In this document: positions 10,998 through 18,181 of the stretch, piece by piece
Layout: every line of letters begins with the position of its first letter
Position numbering within the stretch: the stretch's first letter is position 1
Source of the DNA: Cyanophora paradoxa
Taxonomy: Eukaryota; Glaucocystophyceae; Cyanophorales; Cyanophoraceae
DNA: 28,069 nucleotides
Direction of reading: 5' to 3'
NCBI GenBank assembly: GCA_004431415.1
Contig: QPMI01000382.1
Span: 1 to 28,069 of the forward strand
The notes under the pieces: model-generated
What the model was told of the DNA's origin: nothing
Database searches by the model: none
What the model saw: the letters and a program-made list of their open reading frames with translations, nothing else
Translations under genes and position numbers: made by a program

Positions 10998-11522
10998 CTA
11001 TCCATTTCGTTGTCCCTTATACTGTTTAAAAGTGCGCGTAAATCTATCTATGATTCCAAGTTTATTTCCTACGGTTATGTGTTCATCTTTCGCGACATCT
11101 GTATACAACCTCACACCATTCGCATTACACCAATCTCTATACATCGCGCTACTGAATTCATTATCACCTGAGAGTGCAGCAACCACACCCGCTTCCTGTT
11201 TGAATTTATTAAGAATATTCGGAATGTCTTCATTGATCTTAAAAGGATACACGAATGCCTTTCGACTTAAAATGTCTACGAAACTGATCATCTTGTAAAT
11301 ACCATTGTTTGCTGTCTGATACCCTTTGAAAAACATAATGTCTACCTGAAATGAATTCGGTTTCGCGACGATTCTTAAAAATGTCGTGGGTTTTCGGGGT
11401 TTCTTAAAAATCTGATGCACTTCGGAATTTAAATATCGCTTTTTCAATTCTTTTTCGTCAAATGTTACATTTTCGTTTATAAGTTTCTGTCGATACTTCT
11501 TGTTAGATAGAACGTTGTCCAT
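10998..11522 (-). CDS. rve (retroviral-type) integrase, N-terminal and catalytic part; frameshifted
   Basis: Polinton-type integrase that would insert the viral genome with a 6-bp stagger. The 174-aa frame holds the RNase H-like core: Asp61 in SFQVDIMFF, Asp120 in LSGDNEF, and 38 residues later Asp159 in GIIDRFTRT, where most rve integrases have Glu (IVERFNRT). It stops at TAG (11000-10998) soon after RTFKQY. The rest of the protein is open in the -1 frame (see the next entry), so the gene is broken by an indel within about 11016-10998, possibly with loss of several residues. The ATG at 11522 overlaps the polymerase TAA by one base (TAATG), so expression probably depends on the polymerase transcript. 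I see no N-terminal HHCC zinc motif. Confidence 0.88.
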   Translation of the reverse strand: MDNVLSNKKYRQKLINENVTFDEKELKKRYLNSEVHQIFKKPRKPTTFLRIVAKPNSFQVDIMFFKGYQTANNGIYKMISFVDILSRKAFVYPFKINEDIPNILNKFKQEAGVVAALSGDNEFSSAMYRDWCNANGVRLYTDVAKDEHITVGNKLGIIDRFTRTFKQYKGQRNG

Positions 11523-14500
11523 TACTGAGCAGCACAGTTACACCTAATATGAGACAGGAAACAATTTTTGGTGGTATGGGGCAATGCGTTATTGACTCGA
11601 TCGATCGAGATTACATTAAGATCGAAATCCATACCACCATAGCAACGAAGGCAATGACCATATTGTTTTCCGTAGCGTTTTTTGAACCACTCCCAATTCA
11701 CATAATCGTTTTCGTCAAATGGTCGGTTTGCCTTCTTATCCTGTTCCTTATACTGTTCAATGCGCTCATTGAACTTGCGCTTGTCAACGACATGTGTTGC
11801 CCACTCGAATCCATCATGGTAAATTTTGACCCGATTTAGTTCAGTAGTTCGTGTGACCGCTGTGTAAAACCATTCGCTCGAAACAAACGGTGCGCCCGCT
11901 TCGTAAATGACGACGTTCCCATTTTTGCACACAATAGTATCGCCCTGAATGACGTGACAAGTGTAAGCGTAAGGGAGCGCGAAATAGCGCATTGCGGGCG
12001 GGTCTAACCTCACTTCCTCCTTCGTCGCGATGTCCTCGATGACGAATTCTGTGTCGTTAAACGCCTTAATCGTGTAGCTGAACCCATTGTGAATGGTAAC
12101 TCCATTCTTCACGATCCTTTGCTTTGCGACAATTTCCACGCCTTTCGCGTAAATCGGAACATCTTCCCCATGATTCATCCTGTGGATTTGTAGATTTACT
12201 TCCGCCGCTTTGCGGTTGGTGTAAACTATCGCGCGGTCATCCTTTCCCAATGTGTTAACCGTCTCGAACTTGTATTTATTAATTACATCGGGAACACTCA
12301 AACCGTTTTCGAAAAGATCACGACGTATACACTCGACTGTATCGCGATCTTCCTGGGTCTTGTGGCGCTTGTTAACTTTCAGGACTAACTCGTTTCCGAA
12401 AAGATGCCGAAGAATATACGCGTAATACTCTTTCTGATTTACGGTCATCTCCTGGATCGGTGGGTTCTGAAAGGGGTCGCCGGTAGCCACATAGACCTTG
12501 TCGGGGAACAGAACCCCCATAATGTGGGCGAGCGCCCCCAACTCGGGGACTGTGAACTGACAGATTTCGTCGATGAAAATACCATCAAAGTCCGCCAAAC
12601 CGGAAGCGTTCCCGCCTACGATCTCTTCCATGTTCGAATCGTCAACTTTGAGATGGAGCGCATCGTAAATAGTTTTGACATTCTTTATGCCTTTCAACTT
12701 CATGTCTCGAATGCGCTTGTTTGTCGGAACGATGAAAAGTGGATTTTGGAATTGCTTCGAATACTCCATCATCATGTGAGTTTTTCCCACTCCGGGAACA
12801 ACGCCAAGAATAATCCATCTTTTCTGAGTCGCGAGAGTCTGACAAATCGCTGGTGTGTCGAATTCATCAACTGCTGAGAAAGTGAAATAGTTCAACTTCT
12901 CTAATTTCACGAAGTCGTCCTGTCTCTCCAATTTGCCGTAGTGAATGCGCCGCAAGTTTAGCACCTTGTCTTTGCCGATGTACTTCTTGATGAAATTGGG
13001 GCAATGCTTTACGCTGAACCCCCCGATGTTTTCGTAGGCGTGGCGGTCGAAACTAACGAGGGGGATTGGGTCGCACGAGGTAGTGTATACGCAATCGGTA
13101 TTCACAGCAACAGGATTAATCCCTTTTGCACTGAGTTCTACGCACTTCTCGTATAGATTCATGCGCATAAGGGAATACATCAGGTTGTGGAACGGCATGA
13201 AACCATCGGTAAGGTATCTTTCGGCTGCTTGATTCACATAGTAAATAAACGGTTCCGTAATCTCTTCCTCGCTAATGACGTAACAAGTTGGGTCATACGA
13301 TGTTGGATCTTTACCAAACACGTAGAGCTTTACTTCTCCGCCATGTTGCTTTTGGAATTCAATCGCATCGTCTCTCTTATTGAAGATCGTGGTCTTTACT
13401 TTGTGGTTTTTCTGTTTCCCGATCTGTCCGATATTGGCGACAAGCATTTGCTTTTTATCGTTCGGGTCAAGATCACTTTGCATGATTTGCCGAATCACAT
13501 CGCCCGAGAAATTCGGAACCAACTTAAATGGTCGGAGAACTCCCTTTATCGTAATGTCTTCTTTCAGAGCATCGTAGTGTTTTTTCAGAACCATGCCCGG
13601 AATGACATTGTAAGCCGAATCAATCAGCATGCGCTTGTGACGATCATACGTGTTTAGAAAATACGTCGATCCGTCGGGGTTCTTCATTGGTTTGAAAAAC
13701 TTCGAGTGCAACTTCACGTAATAGAAATTGTAGATCTCGATCTGATCCGCGGAAGTTACAGTGGTCTTTTTGAAGTAATCGAATTTACTAACGACAGGAA
13801 CGAATTCGATCTGTTTCGCGATGATTGCGGGGTATGCCTTGCACACATCGTGTTCGTAAATGTTTTCGTTCCATTGGAGGTCATCCCGGGTTTCGGTATC
13901 TAAGTCGAAGAACCCACGAAGGGCGGTCTGTGACCCAAGGCGGAAGGCTGTCATGGTCTGATCGTTGTATGAACTCTTGTTTGCATTGTTCACGAGACTC
14001 AGATACATTTTCAGATTCAGCCGCTCGAACTTATCACGATACTCTGCGTCTTTGAATTTCACTTCGTAAGCGGTTTCCACATCTGTGTCGGAACCGGGTG
14101 GTGTGATCGTAATACTCTTTTCACCATACGTGAAATGAATGTGTGTGATCTTGCGCATTGGGGAAATCCCCGCATGCACCTGGTAATTCACATCAACAAT
14201 GAATTCTTTCAGAAGATCGTCGAGGTATCCACTGTAACAGATCGAAATTTTGCTCTGGTTCTTCATCTCCTCCGAATTGATGATTTTCACGATATCCTCA
14301 GGAGTTGCCGCAAATTCGCGATGTTTTCTTTGCTTGACAATCTTGAATCGCGACCCCACCGAAAGATTCGTGTCAGAGTTCGACTTCGATCCATTGAAAG
14401 AGTGAGTTAGTGATTTCAGGTTATCGTTTAGTAAATACATGTGACCGTTTTCGATTTTCACGTATGCAACCGATGGCGTGAGGTGTGTATTTCTCGTTTT

Positions 14501-15625
14501 CGGTTTGAAAGTGAGTTCGGGTATTTCGGTCTTATCGTCTTTATCGATCGTGACGATTCCGATGCGGTATGGTGTCAGAACCTTTTCTACGATTTCCTCA
14601 AAGGTGAAGCCCCAATCGTCCCCCTCGGTGGGTTCCCGACCCCGAATCATTTTAAATATTCCACTGTGTGTCCAATCGACCGATTTATACTTGCCTTTCG
14701 CTTGCGCTTTCTGAAACGCCTGTGCGAAATGCATCACAAGCACATCCGGAACACACCGACCCACTTTAAATCTATCGCCCCTAATGAACAGTTCCCCCAA
14801 AGTTTTGGCTTGTGGGTTCGTCTCATTGCGCAAATACTTCGATATGATCATCGGGGCATGTTGCGTATCGCGTAGCGCTTGCTGTTGTCTCGGTGTATAC
14901 GTTTGGTTGTCGGTGGTGATGATTCGTTCAATTGTGATGATCTCACCATAAATGTCCTCTTGGACAATCGTCAAGTATCGGAAGTCCTGGTTACCCTGAT
15001 TGAAGCGGATGATTTCGAACATGAATTGATGGATGTCCTCGACAGTTGTTAGAGCAGGGAAAGAATTGAATGTGTTCGTTATTTTTTCGAGATTTGCAAG
15101 CAGCGCTTCTTTCGAACATTGGATTGCAAGAGGTTGATTACTACGGGTCTTTTTCAGATCCCGGTAATACAAACCGTTCGCTTGAATCACAACAGCGTTC
15201 GCGGGCAGATTCGCGATTTCGTCCTGTGCAACCTCTTTGTAAAGTCGAACATGCAGCGTGACCATGTCGCCTGGCGAGTTCGCAATGAACTCGCGAAGGT
15301 CGGTTTTCATCCGATTGAACGGATTCGTGTGTGTCTTTGTGTTTCTCTCTGGTCGCTGATTCACCAACTCCTGTGGAACATCAATACGACCCAAGCGGTT
15401 AATTTCATCTTCTGTGTTTTGCTGAGCCTCACCTCTCGCAATGATATCATCAATTGAGTATTCGATGTCGTTCAGTGCGCTTAGTCTCGGTCGTCTGACG
15501 AAGGCAAAGTGACCGAATGCGTTAAATTGCTCTTCATTCATAAACCCATTTCCAAGAGCATAACCAAGCTTCGAAAGAATACTCGCTCTCTTCTTAGCGG
15601 ATTGGATACTTACTGCGCGAGGCAT
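11522..15625 (-). CDS. DNA polymerase B fused to SF1 helicase and C-terminal HNH-like zinc module
   Basis: This 1367-aa protein should replicate the element from its TIR ends. Residues ~280-560 resemble the N-terminal half of PLV-type PolB (CVPDVLV, TFEEIVEKV, NGHMYLLND), with no clear exonuclease DxE motif. Polymerase motif A is HDVCKAYP (Asp593, Tyr598), motif B-like is K725...N731-G733-G736, and motif C is VNTDCVY (Asp844, with Asn842 in place of the usual first Asp). Residues ~930-1280 form an SF1 (RecD/Pif1-like) helicase: Walker A GVVPGVGKT (941-949), Walker B FIDE (1017-1020), motif III GDPFQ (1049-1053), motif V HVIQGDT (1224-1230), motif VI YTAVTR (1254-1259). Residues 1325-1363 show CxxC, IDRVNN, PHT, N and HxxC, an HNH/endonuclease VII-like treble clef. 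The first ~280 residues are unassigned; a terminal-protein role is possible but unproven. ATG at 15625; TAA overlaps the integrase ATG. Confidence 0.9.
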   Translation of the reverse strand: MPRAVSIQSAKKRASILSKLGYALGNGFMNEEQFNAFGHFAFVRRPRLSALNDIEYSIDDIIARGEAQQNTEDEINRLGRIDVPQELVNQRPERNTKTHTNPFNRMKTDLREFIANSPGDMVTLHVRLYKEVAQDEIANLPANAVVIQANGLYYRDLKKTRSNQPLAIQCSKEALLANLEKITNTFNSFPALTTVEDIHQFMFEIIRFNQGNQDFRYLTIVQEDIYGEIITIERIITTDNQTYTPRQQQALRDTQHAPMIISKYLRNETNPQAKTLGELFIRGDRFKVGRCVPDVLVMHFAQAFQKAQAKGKYKSVDWTHSGIFKMIRGREPTEGDDWGFTFEEIVEKVLTPYRIGIVTIDKDDKTEIPELTFKPKTRNTHLTPSVAYVKIENGHMYLLNDNLKSLTHSFNGSKSNSDTNLSVGSRFKIVKQRKHREFAATPEDIVKIINSEEMKNQSKISICYSGYLDDLLKEFIVDVNYQVHAGISPMRKITHIHFTYGEKSITITPPGSDTDVETAYEVKFKDAEYRDKFERLNLKMYLSLVNNANKSSYNDQTMTAFRLGSQTALRGFFDLDTETRDDLQWNENIYEHDVCKAYPAIIAKQIEFVPVVSKFDYFKKTTVTSADQIEIYNFYYVKLHSKFFKPMKNPDGSTYFLNTYDRHKRMLIDSAYNVIPGMVLKKHYDALKEDITIKGVLRPFKLVPNFSGDVIRQIMQSDLDPNDKKQMLVANIGQIGKQKNHKVKTTIFNKRDDAIEFQKQHGGEVKLYVFGKDPTSYDPTCYVISEEEITEPFIYYVNQAAERYLTDGFMPFHNLMYSLMRMNLYEKCVELSAKGINPVAVNTDCVYTTSCDPIPLVSFDRHAYENIGGFSVKHCPNFIKKYIGKDKVLNLRRIHYGKLERQDDFVKLEKLNYFTFSAVDEFDTPAICQTLATQKRWIILGVVPGVGKTHMMMEYSKQFQNPLFIVPTNKRIRDMKLKGIKNVKTIYDALHLKVDDSNMEEIVGGNASGLADFDGIFIDEICQFTVPELGALAHIMGVLFPDKVYVATGDPFQNPPIQEMTVNQKEYYAYILRHLFGNELVLKVNKRHKTQEDRDTVECIRRDLFENGLSVPDVINKYKFETVNTLGKDDRAIVYTNRKAAEVNLQIHRMNHGEDVPIYAKGVEIVAKQRIVKNGVTIHNGFSYTIKAFNDTEFVIEDIATKEEVRLDPPAMRYFALPYAYTCHVIQGDTIVCKNGNVVIYEAGAPFVSSEWFYTAVTRTTELNRVKIYHDGFEWATHVVDKRKFNERIEQYKEQDKKANRPFDENDYVNWEWFKKRYGKQYGHCLRCYGGMDFDLNVISIDRVNNALPHTTKNCFLSHIRCNCAAQ

Positions 15626-15827
15626 TTTGTTGGCGCTTTTCTTATTCTATACAAATAAATTTATTCTTTAAGTGATTTTATTTTACGGCGTCATTTTTTG
15701 ACCGTTGCATTTTAGCGATCGGCCAAGAAAATTAGAAAAATAACAAAGGGTCGACCATCATACAATGGTTCTAAAAATAATACAAACAAGATTTATTACG
15801 ATTAAGCGCGGTTGCGCTCGCGCTGGG

Positions 15828-15851
15828 TTCTCAGGGCAAACGCGCTGAGAA
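15828..15851 (-). terminator. Hairpin downstream of the 84-aa gene
   Basis: TTCTCAG (15828-15834) and CTGAGAA (15845-15851) form a perfect 7-bp stem with a 10-base loop, 10 bases beyond the minus-strand stop at 15861. Mimivirus and Sputnik transcripts are known to end at hairpins; whether this element does so is inference. The rest of 15626-15860 is AT-rich intergenic DNA with AATAAATTTATT (15654-15665), a two-way poly(A)-signal-like palindrome just upstream of the polymerase ATG. Confidence 0.35.
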
Positions 15852-15860
15852 AAAACAATT

Positions 15861-16115
15861 TCAGAAGTAGATCGACGGGCGCCCCCGATTTGAGTGTGGA
15901 ACCCCATAAAGGTATTTAATGTAACACACAGCGTTCGCGACGTATTGGCGTTGTGAACTATCGACGATCTTCATCGCTCGGTAACACTCGTCGGTGTCGT
16001 ATAATTCCTTCATCTGTTTCGACAGTCTGTTGCTATACTTTTTCAGATACTCACGACCCTTTTCGGTCTTGCGGTAACGGTAAATTGCGCGCTTCTGTGC
16101 TTCGCTAATCGGCAT
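15861..16115 (-). CDS. Small basic protein with AT-hook core, 84 aa
   Basis: I set the start at the ATG at 16115; a frame extending to 16145 would need a TTG start. The protein is rich in Lys, Arg and Tyr. Its N-terminus (SEAQKRAIYRYRKTEKG) resembles small basic proteins of virophages and giant viruses, but I cannot assign a family. Residues 76-80 (NRGRP) carry an AT-hook core, RGRP, which binds the minor groove of AT-rich DNA. A role in genome condensation or transcription control is plausible but inferred. The gene lies between the polymerase and the 252-aa gene on the same strand. A GATATAT box (16134-16140) sits 18 bases upstream of its ATG. Confidence 0.6.
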   Translation of the reverse strand: MPISEAQKRAIYRYRKTEKGREYLKKYSNRLSKQMKELYDTDECYRAMKIVDSSQRQYVANAVCYIKYLYGVPHSNRGRPSIYF

Positions 16116-16452
16116 CGTACTTTGTCCTCTTCTGATATATAACAAGAAATCTTTAAGTCCTTTTTGTTGTTGGTATATACTTGTCTTGAAAAGCCGTCAT
16201 TTTTTTGCACCGTTTTGAAAGAAGATGCCGGAAAAATAAATCGAAGTGTCCCCGATTGTCTACTTGTCGGTCGCAAGTTTCCACGAATGAACCCCGTAGA
16301 ACAGGTGATAAAAGCGCGATATACATGGATATCACTTCTTTCTACAACGCCACCCAAAAAAATGAGTAAACGTGAGCCTACGCGAATGGATTGTTTACGT
16401 AGCGCTACATTTGAACAAGAAAATTTTAATGGTAAAATGATCATTAAGGGTT
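16116..16452. other. 337-bp intergenic region, no confident gene
   Basis: It separates the 84-aa and 252-aa minus-strand genes. A plus-strand frame with a good start context (AAAAAAATGAGT) runs from 16362 to 16532, giving 56 aa that are basic and end in WGRRREPM. It overlaps the 3' end of the 252-aa gene antisense for 80 bp, and I recognise no family. A minus-strand frame from 16444 overlaps the 84-aa gene and looks accidental. GGTTTTAAAACC (16449-16460), a 12-bp palindrome, spans the stop codon of the 252-aa gene. Confidence 0.4.
16134..16140 (-). promoter_or_regulatory. TATA-like box of the 84-aa gene
   Basis: Read on the minus strand this is ATATATC, 18 bases before the ATG. The same heptamer occurs twice ahead of the 252-aa gene (17214-17220 and 17226-17232), which suggests a shared promoter class. 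Confidence 0.4.
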
Positions 16453-17211
16453 TTAAAACCTCCGGTAACCGGGGCGGATCCCAAGTTTTGCGAACCCCGA
16501 AAGCATGGGGGCGGCGGAGGGAACCGATGTAATGGGGTCGGCTTGCGAAGTGGCGACCCGAAGTAAACTCTTGTTCATTACCGGTAAATCGGTCTTGTTA
16601 CTCTCCGCGTAATCGATGGTCTTAGCGATTAATTCAATTGGCGTATTCTTCGCGGTTGTGATTGGATCGGGAAGAACGTCGAACGTCACATCCGGTTTCT
16701 TTTCGACCTTCTCTTTCGTGATCTGCTGTTCGAGAATCTTGTTCTCTAACGCGGTCTCGTTCGCAATCCCCTGAACCATTTTTTTGGCGTCCTGGTATTT
16801 GACCGATTTAAGACCGCCCGTTTTCAAGCGGATAAAGTAACGATTGCGGTTATCCTTCTCCGAGTATGTCGAATAAAGTCGCTCGCCGCCATCAAGAAGC
16901 TTTAAAAGCGTGGCGGATGGTAAAAGTTTCTCTTTGGTCTTCTCTCTGAAATGCTTTCGCTTCTTGGGCATTCGATTGAGTGGAACCTGGTCAATCAAAG
17001 CGTTATCGTCGTTCGCATTATCAGTTGGTGTTGCTGTGTGCTGGTTTATGGTTTTGTGTATGTCCTTTTCAAGATCACCTGTTCCAAGTGCTGCTGTGCC
17101 TTTCGATTTCTTGCCCCAATTCCTTCCTGTCTTTCCCTCTGTTATCCCATCTGCCTCTGCAACTGGTTTAGCCAAGAAATTCTTGGGTTGGGTTTTCCTG
17201 GATCCTGACAT
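16453..17211 (-). CDS. Unknown 252-aa protein with nuclear localisation-like signal
   Basis: I do not recognise the family. The N-terminal ~75 residues are low complexity (Gly, Thr, Lys, Asn, Asp). MPKKRKHF at 81-88 matches a classical monopartite nuclear signal. Residues ~97-150 (LLPSATLLKLL ... RNRYFIRLKTGGLKSVKYQDA) look like the only compact folded segment. Residues ~155-172 are a charged likely helix and the C-terminus is Pro/Ala/Ser-rich. It lies directly downstream of the minor capsid gene (24-bp gap), so a virion-associated or assembly role is a reasonable guess. No Cys-His-Asp set of an adenain protease is visible. The first ~200 bases (N-terminal codons) have few CpGs, unlike the rest of the gene. 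Confidence 0.75.
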   Translation of the reverse strand: MSGSRKTQPKNFLAKPVAEADGITEGKTGRNWGKKSKGTAALGTGDLEKDIHKTINQHTATPTDNANDDNALIDQVPLNRMPKKRKHFREKTKEKLLPSATLLKLLDGGERLYSTYSEKDNRNRYFIRLKTGGLKSVKYQDAKKMVQGIANETALENKILEQQITKEKVEKKPDVTFDVLPDPITTAKNTPIELIAKTIDYAESNKTDLPVMNKSLLRVATSQADPITSVPSAAPMLSGFAKLGIRPGYRRF

Positions 17212-17213
17212 TT

Positions 17214-17232
17214 GATATATGCAAAGATATAT
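17214..17232 (-). promoter_or_regulatory. Paired ATATATC boxes before the 252-aa gene
   Basis: Two copies of GATATAT (plus strand; 17214-17220 and 17226-17232), spaced 12 bp, fill the 24-bp gap between the minor capsid stop codon and the ATG at 17211. With the copy at 16134 this is a recurring motif ahead of minus-strand genes. Confidence 0.4.
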
Positions 17233-17235
17233 TTT

Positions 17236-18129
17236 TTACAGATATGACCTACAAAATGGAATGAATGCCTCTTCGAAATCTTGTATCACCTTTTGAAGTG
17301 ATCTCTTGGTTAGTTCCTTCTCATCCTCAGTCACAACTTCTAATGTCATACTCCAATCAGTTGTGATGTCTGCTGTGTTACCATTCCAATAAGAAAGTCT
17401 TACATCCATTGCTTCAAGTTCCACCAAGCCATTCTGTTCATGGGTGATCATTGCATTATTTGAAGAATCATATCTTAGCAAACTACCAACTGTCTTGTCA
17501 ATCTCAATTTTAGCAAGAGCATTATTATCTTTGGTGTTATTGCTCACATACTTTCCTTTTAGTTGTGCAATGTGAAGTAGAAGGTATGAATTAAATAGAA
17601 GGTCTAATGGTATTTCACTGTCTATGTAGTGTGTGTATGTGTATGATCCAATGGTAACACTCCCATCTAATAGTGCTGAGGGGTATACTTTGTTTGCATC
17701 TTTAAACCCAAGAAAATTAGCAAGAATCTGACTGCCCATAGTGATGCTGAATTCAGATTCACAAATGAACCTCAAAAACATTGTGATAGGATCATAAGTT
17801 ACATAGAAGTGTTTGGTATAGGTTCCACTGGGACTTTGGGAATAGTTCTGTGATCCAATCTTAGCAATTAGATAATTCACTAAACTGTCTGTTGTGTATG
17901 AACCTTTTGCAATAATATTATGTCTGTTCTTTGTGCTTCCTGCTGCATCTTTGGTAGATGTGGTAAGTGATCCTGCCTCTGCAAGGTTGTAAATATTGTT
18001 AAACATTTCGAAATTTGTAACTCTGCATGCTTTAACCTTTTGAATTGCATGGGGAAGTTTGTAGAGAAATTCGGAAGGTGTTCCATTTTCGCGATCTCTC
18101 GAATCAATATTAATATAATAACGCGTCAT
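17236..18129 (-). CDS. Minor capsid protein (penton, single jelly-roll)
   Basis: Expected to form the pentameric vertices of the icosahedral capsid. The 297-aa protein opens with YYINIDSRDRENGTPSEF; the DSRDR signature (9-13) followed by G-T-P-S is typical of PLV and Polinton minor capsid proteins. Further family-like features in order are FLGF (139-142), YLLLHIAQL (182-190) and, near the C-terminus, DWSMTLEVV (258-266), corresponding to the conserved closing strand. It is encoded head-to-head with the major capsid gene, the usual pairing. It is compositionally foreign: there is no CpG dinucleotide between 17276 and 18008, whereas CpG is common in the polymerase and major capsid genes. The frame is nevertheless fully open. 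Assignment rests on motif pattern, not alignment. Confidence 0.8.
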   Translation of the reverse strand: MTRYYINIDSRDRENGTPSEFLYKLPHAIQKVKACRVTNFEMFNNIYNLAEAGSLTTSTKDAAGSTKNRHNIIAKGSYTTDSLVNYLIAKIGSQNYSQSPSGTYTKHFYVTYDPITMFLRFICESEFSITMGSQILANFLGFKDANKVYPSALLDGSVTIGSYTYTHYIDSEIPLDLLFNSYLLLHIAQLKGKYVSNNTKDNNALAKIEIDKTVGSLLRYDSSNNAMITHEQNGLVELEAMDVRLSYWNGNTADITTDWSMTLEVVTEDEKELTKRSLQKVIQDFEEAFIPFCRSYL

Positions 18130-18181
18130 TCTGTTTATTATTGTAATTTAAAAATTTCTTGTTGTATTGTAAACAGCGAAA
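18130..18181. promoter_or_regulatory. 52-bp divergent promoter of the two capsid genes
   Basis: This is the only divergent gap in the element. CTGTTTA (18131-18137) and TAAACAG (18170-18176) form a perfect inverted repeat, so each capsid gene has TAAACAG just before its ATG (one base before the minor, five before the major). The centre is an AT-rich stretch (AATTTAAAAATTT). The symmetry suggests one bidirectional element giving coordinated expression of both capsid proteins. Confidence 0.55.

Noticed and set aside
11020-11032. Programmed -1 frameshift at the TTTAAAC heptamer joining the integrase halves
   Set aside because: The heptamer is not in the register required for -1 slippage (frame reads TTT AAA CAG), and the -1 frame meets TAA at 11019-11017 before the conserved segment. 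An indel is more likely.
12404-14875. Plus-strand frames of 65-157 aa inside the polymerase gene
   Set aside because: Antisense shadows of a long, motif-bearing minus-strand gene.
16043-16444. 133-aa minus-strand frame overlapping the 84-aa gene
   Set aside because: It overlaps the AT-hook gene in another frame and has no recognisable features.
16910-17215. Plus-strand hydrophobic frames opposite the 252-aa gene, resembling membrane proteins
   Set aside because: Antisense of a Lys/Glu-rich minus-strand gene produces Leu/Phe/Ser-rich sequence. There is no start context or conserved feature.
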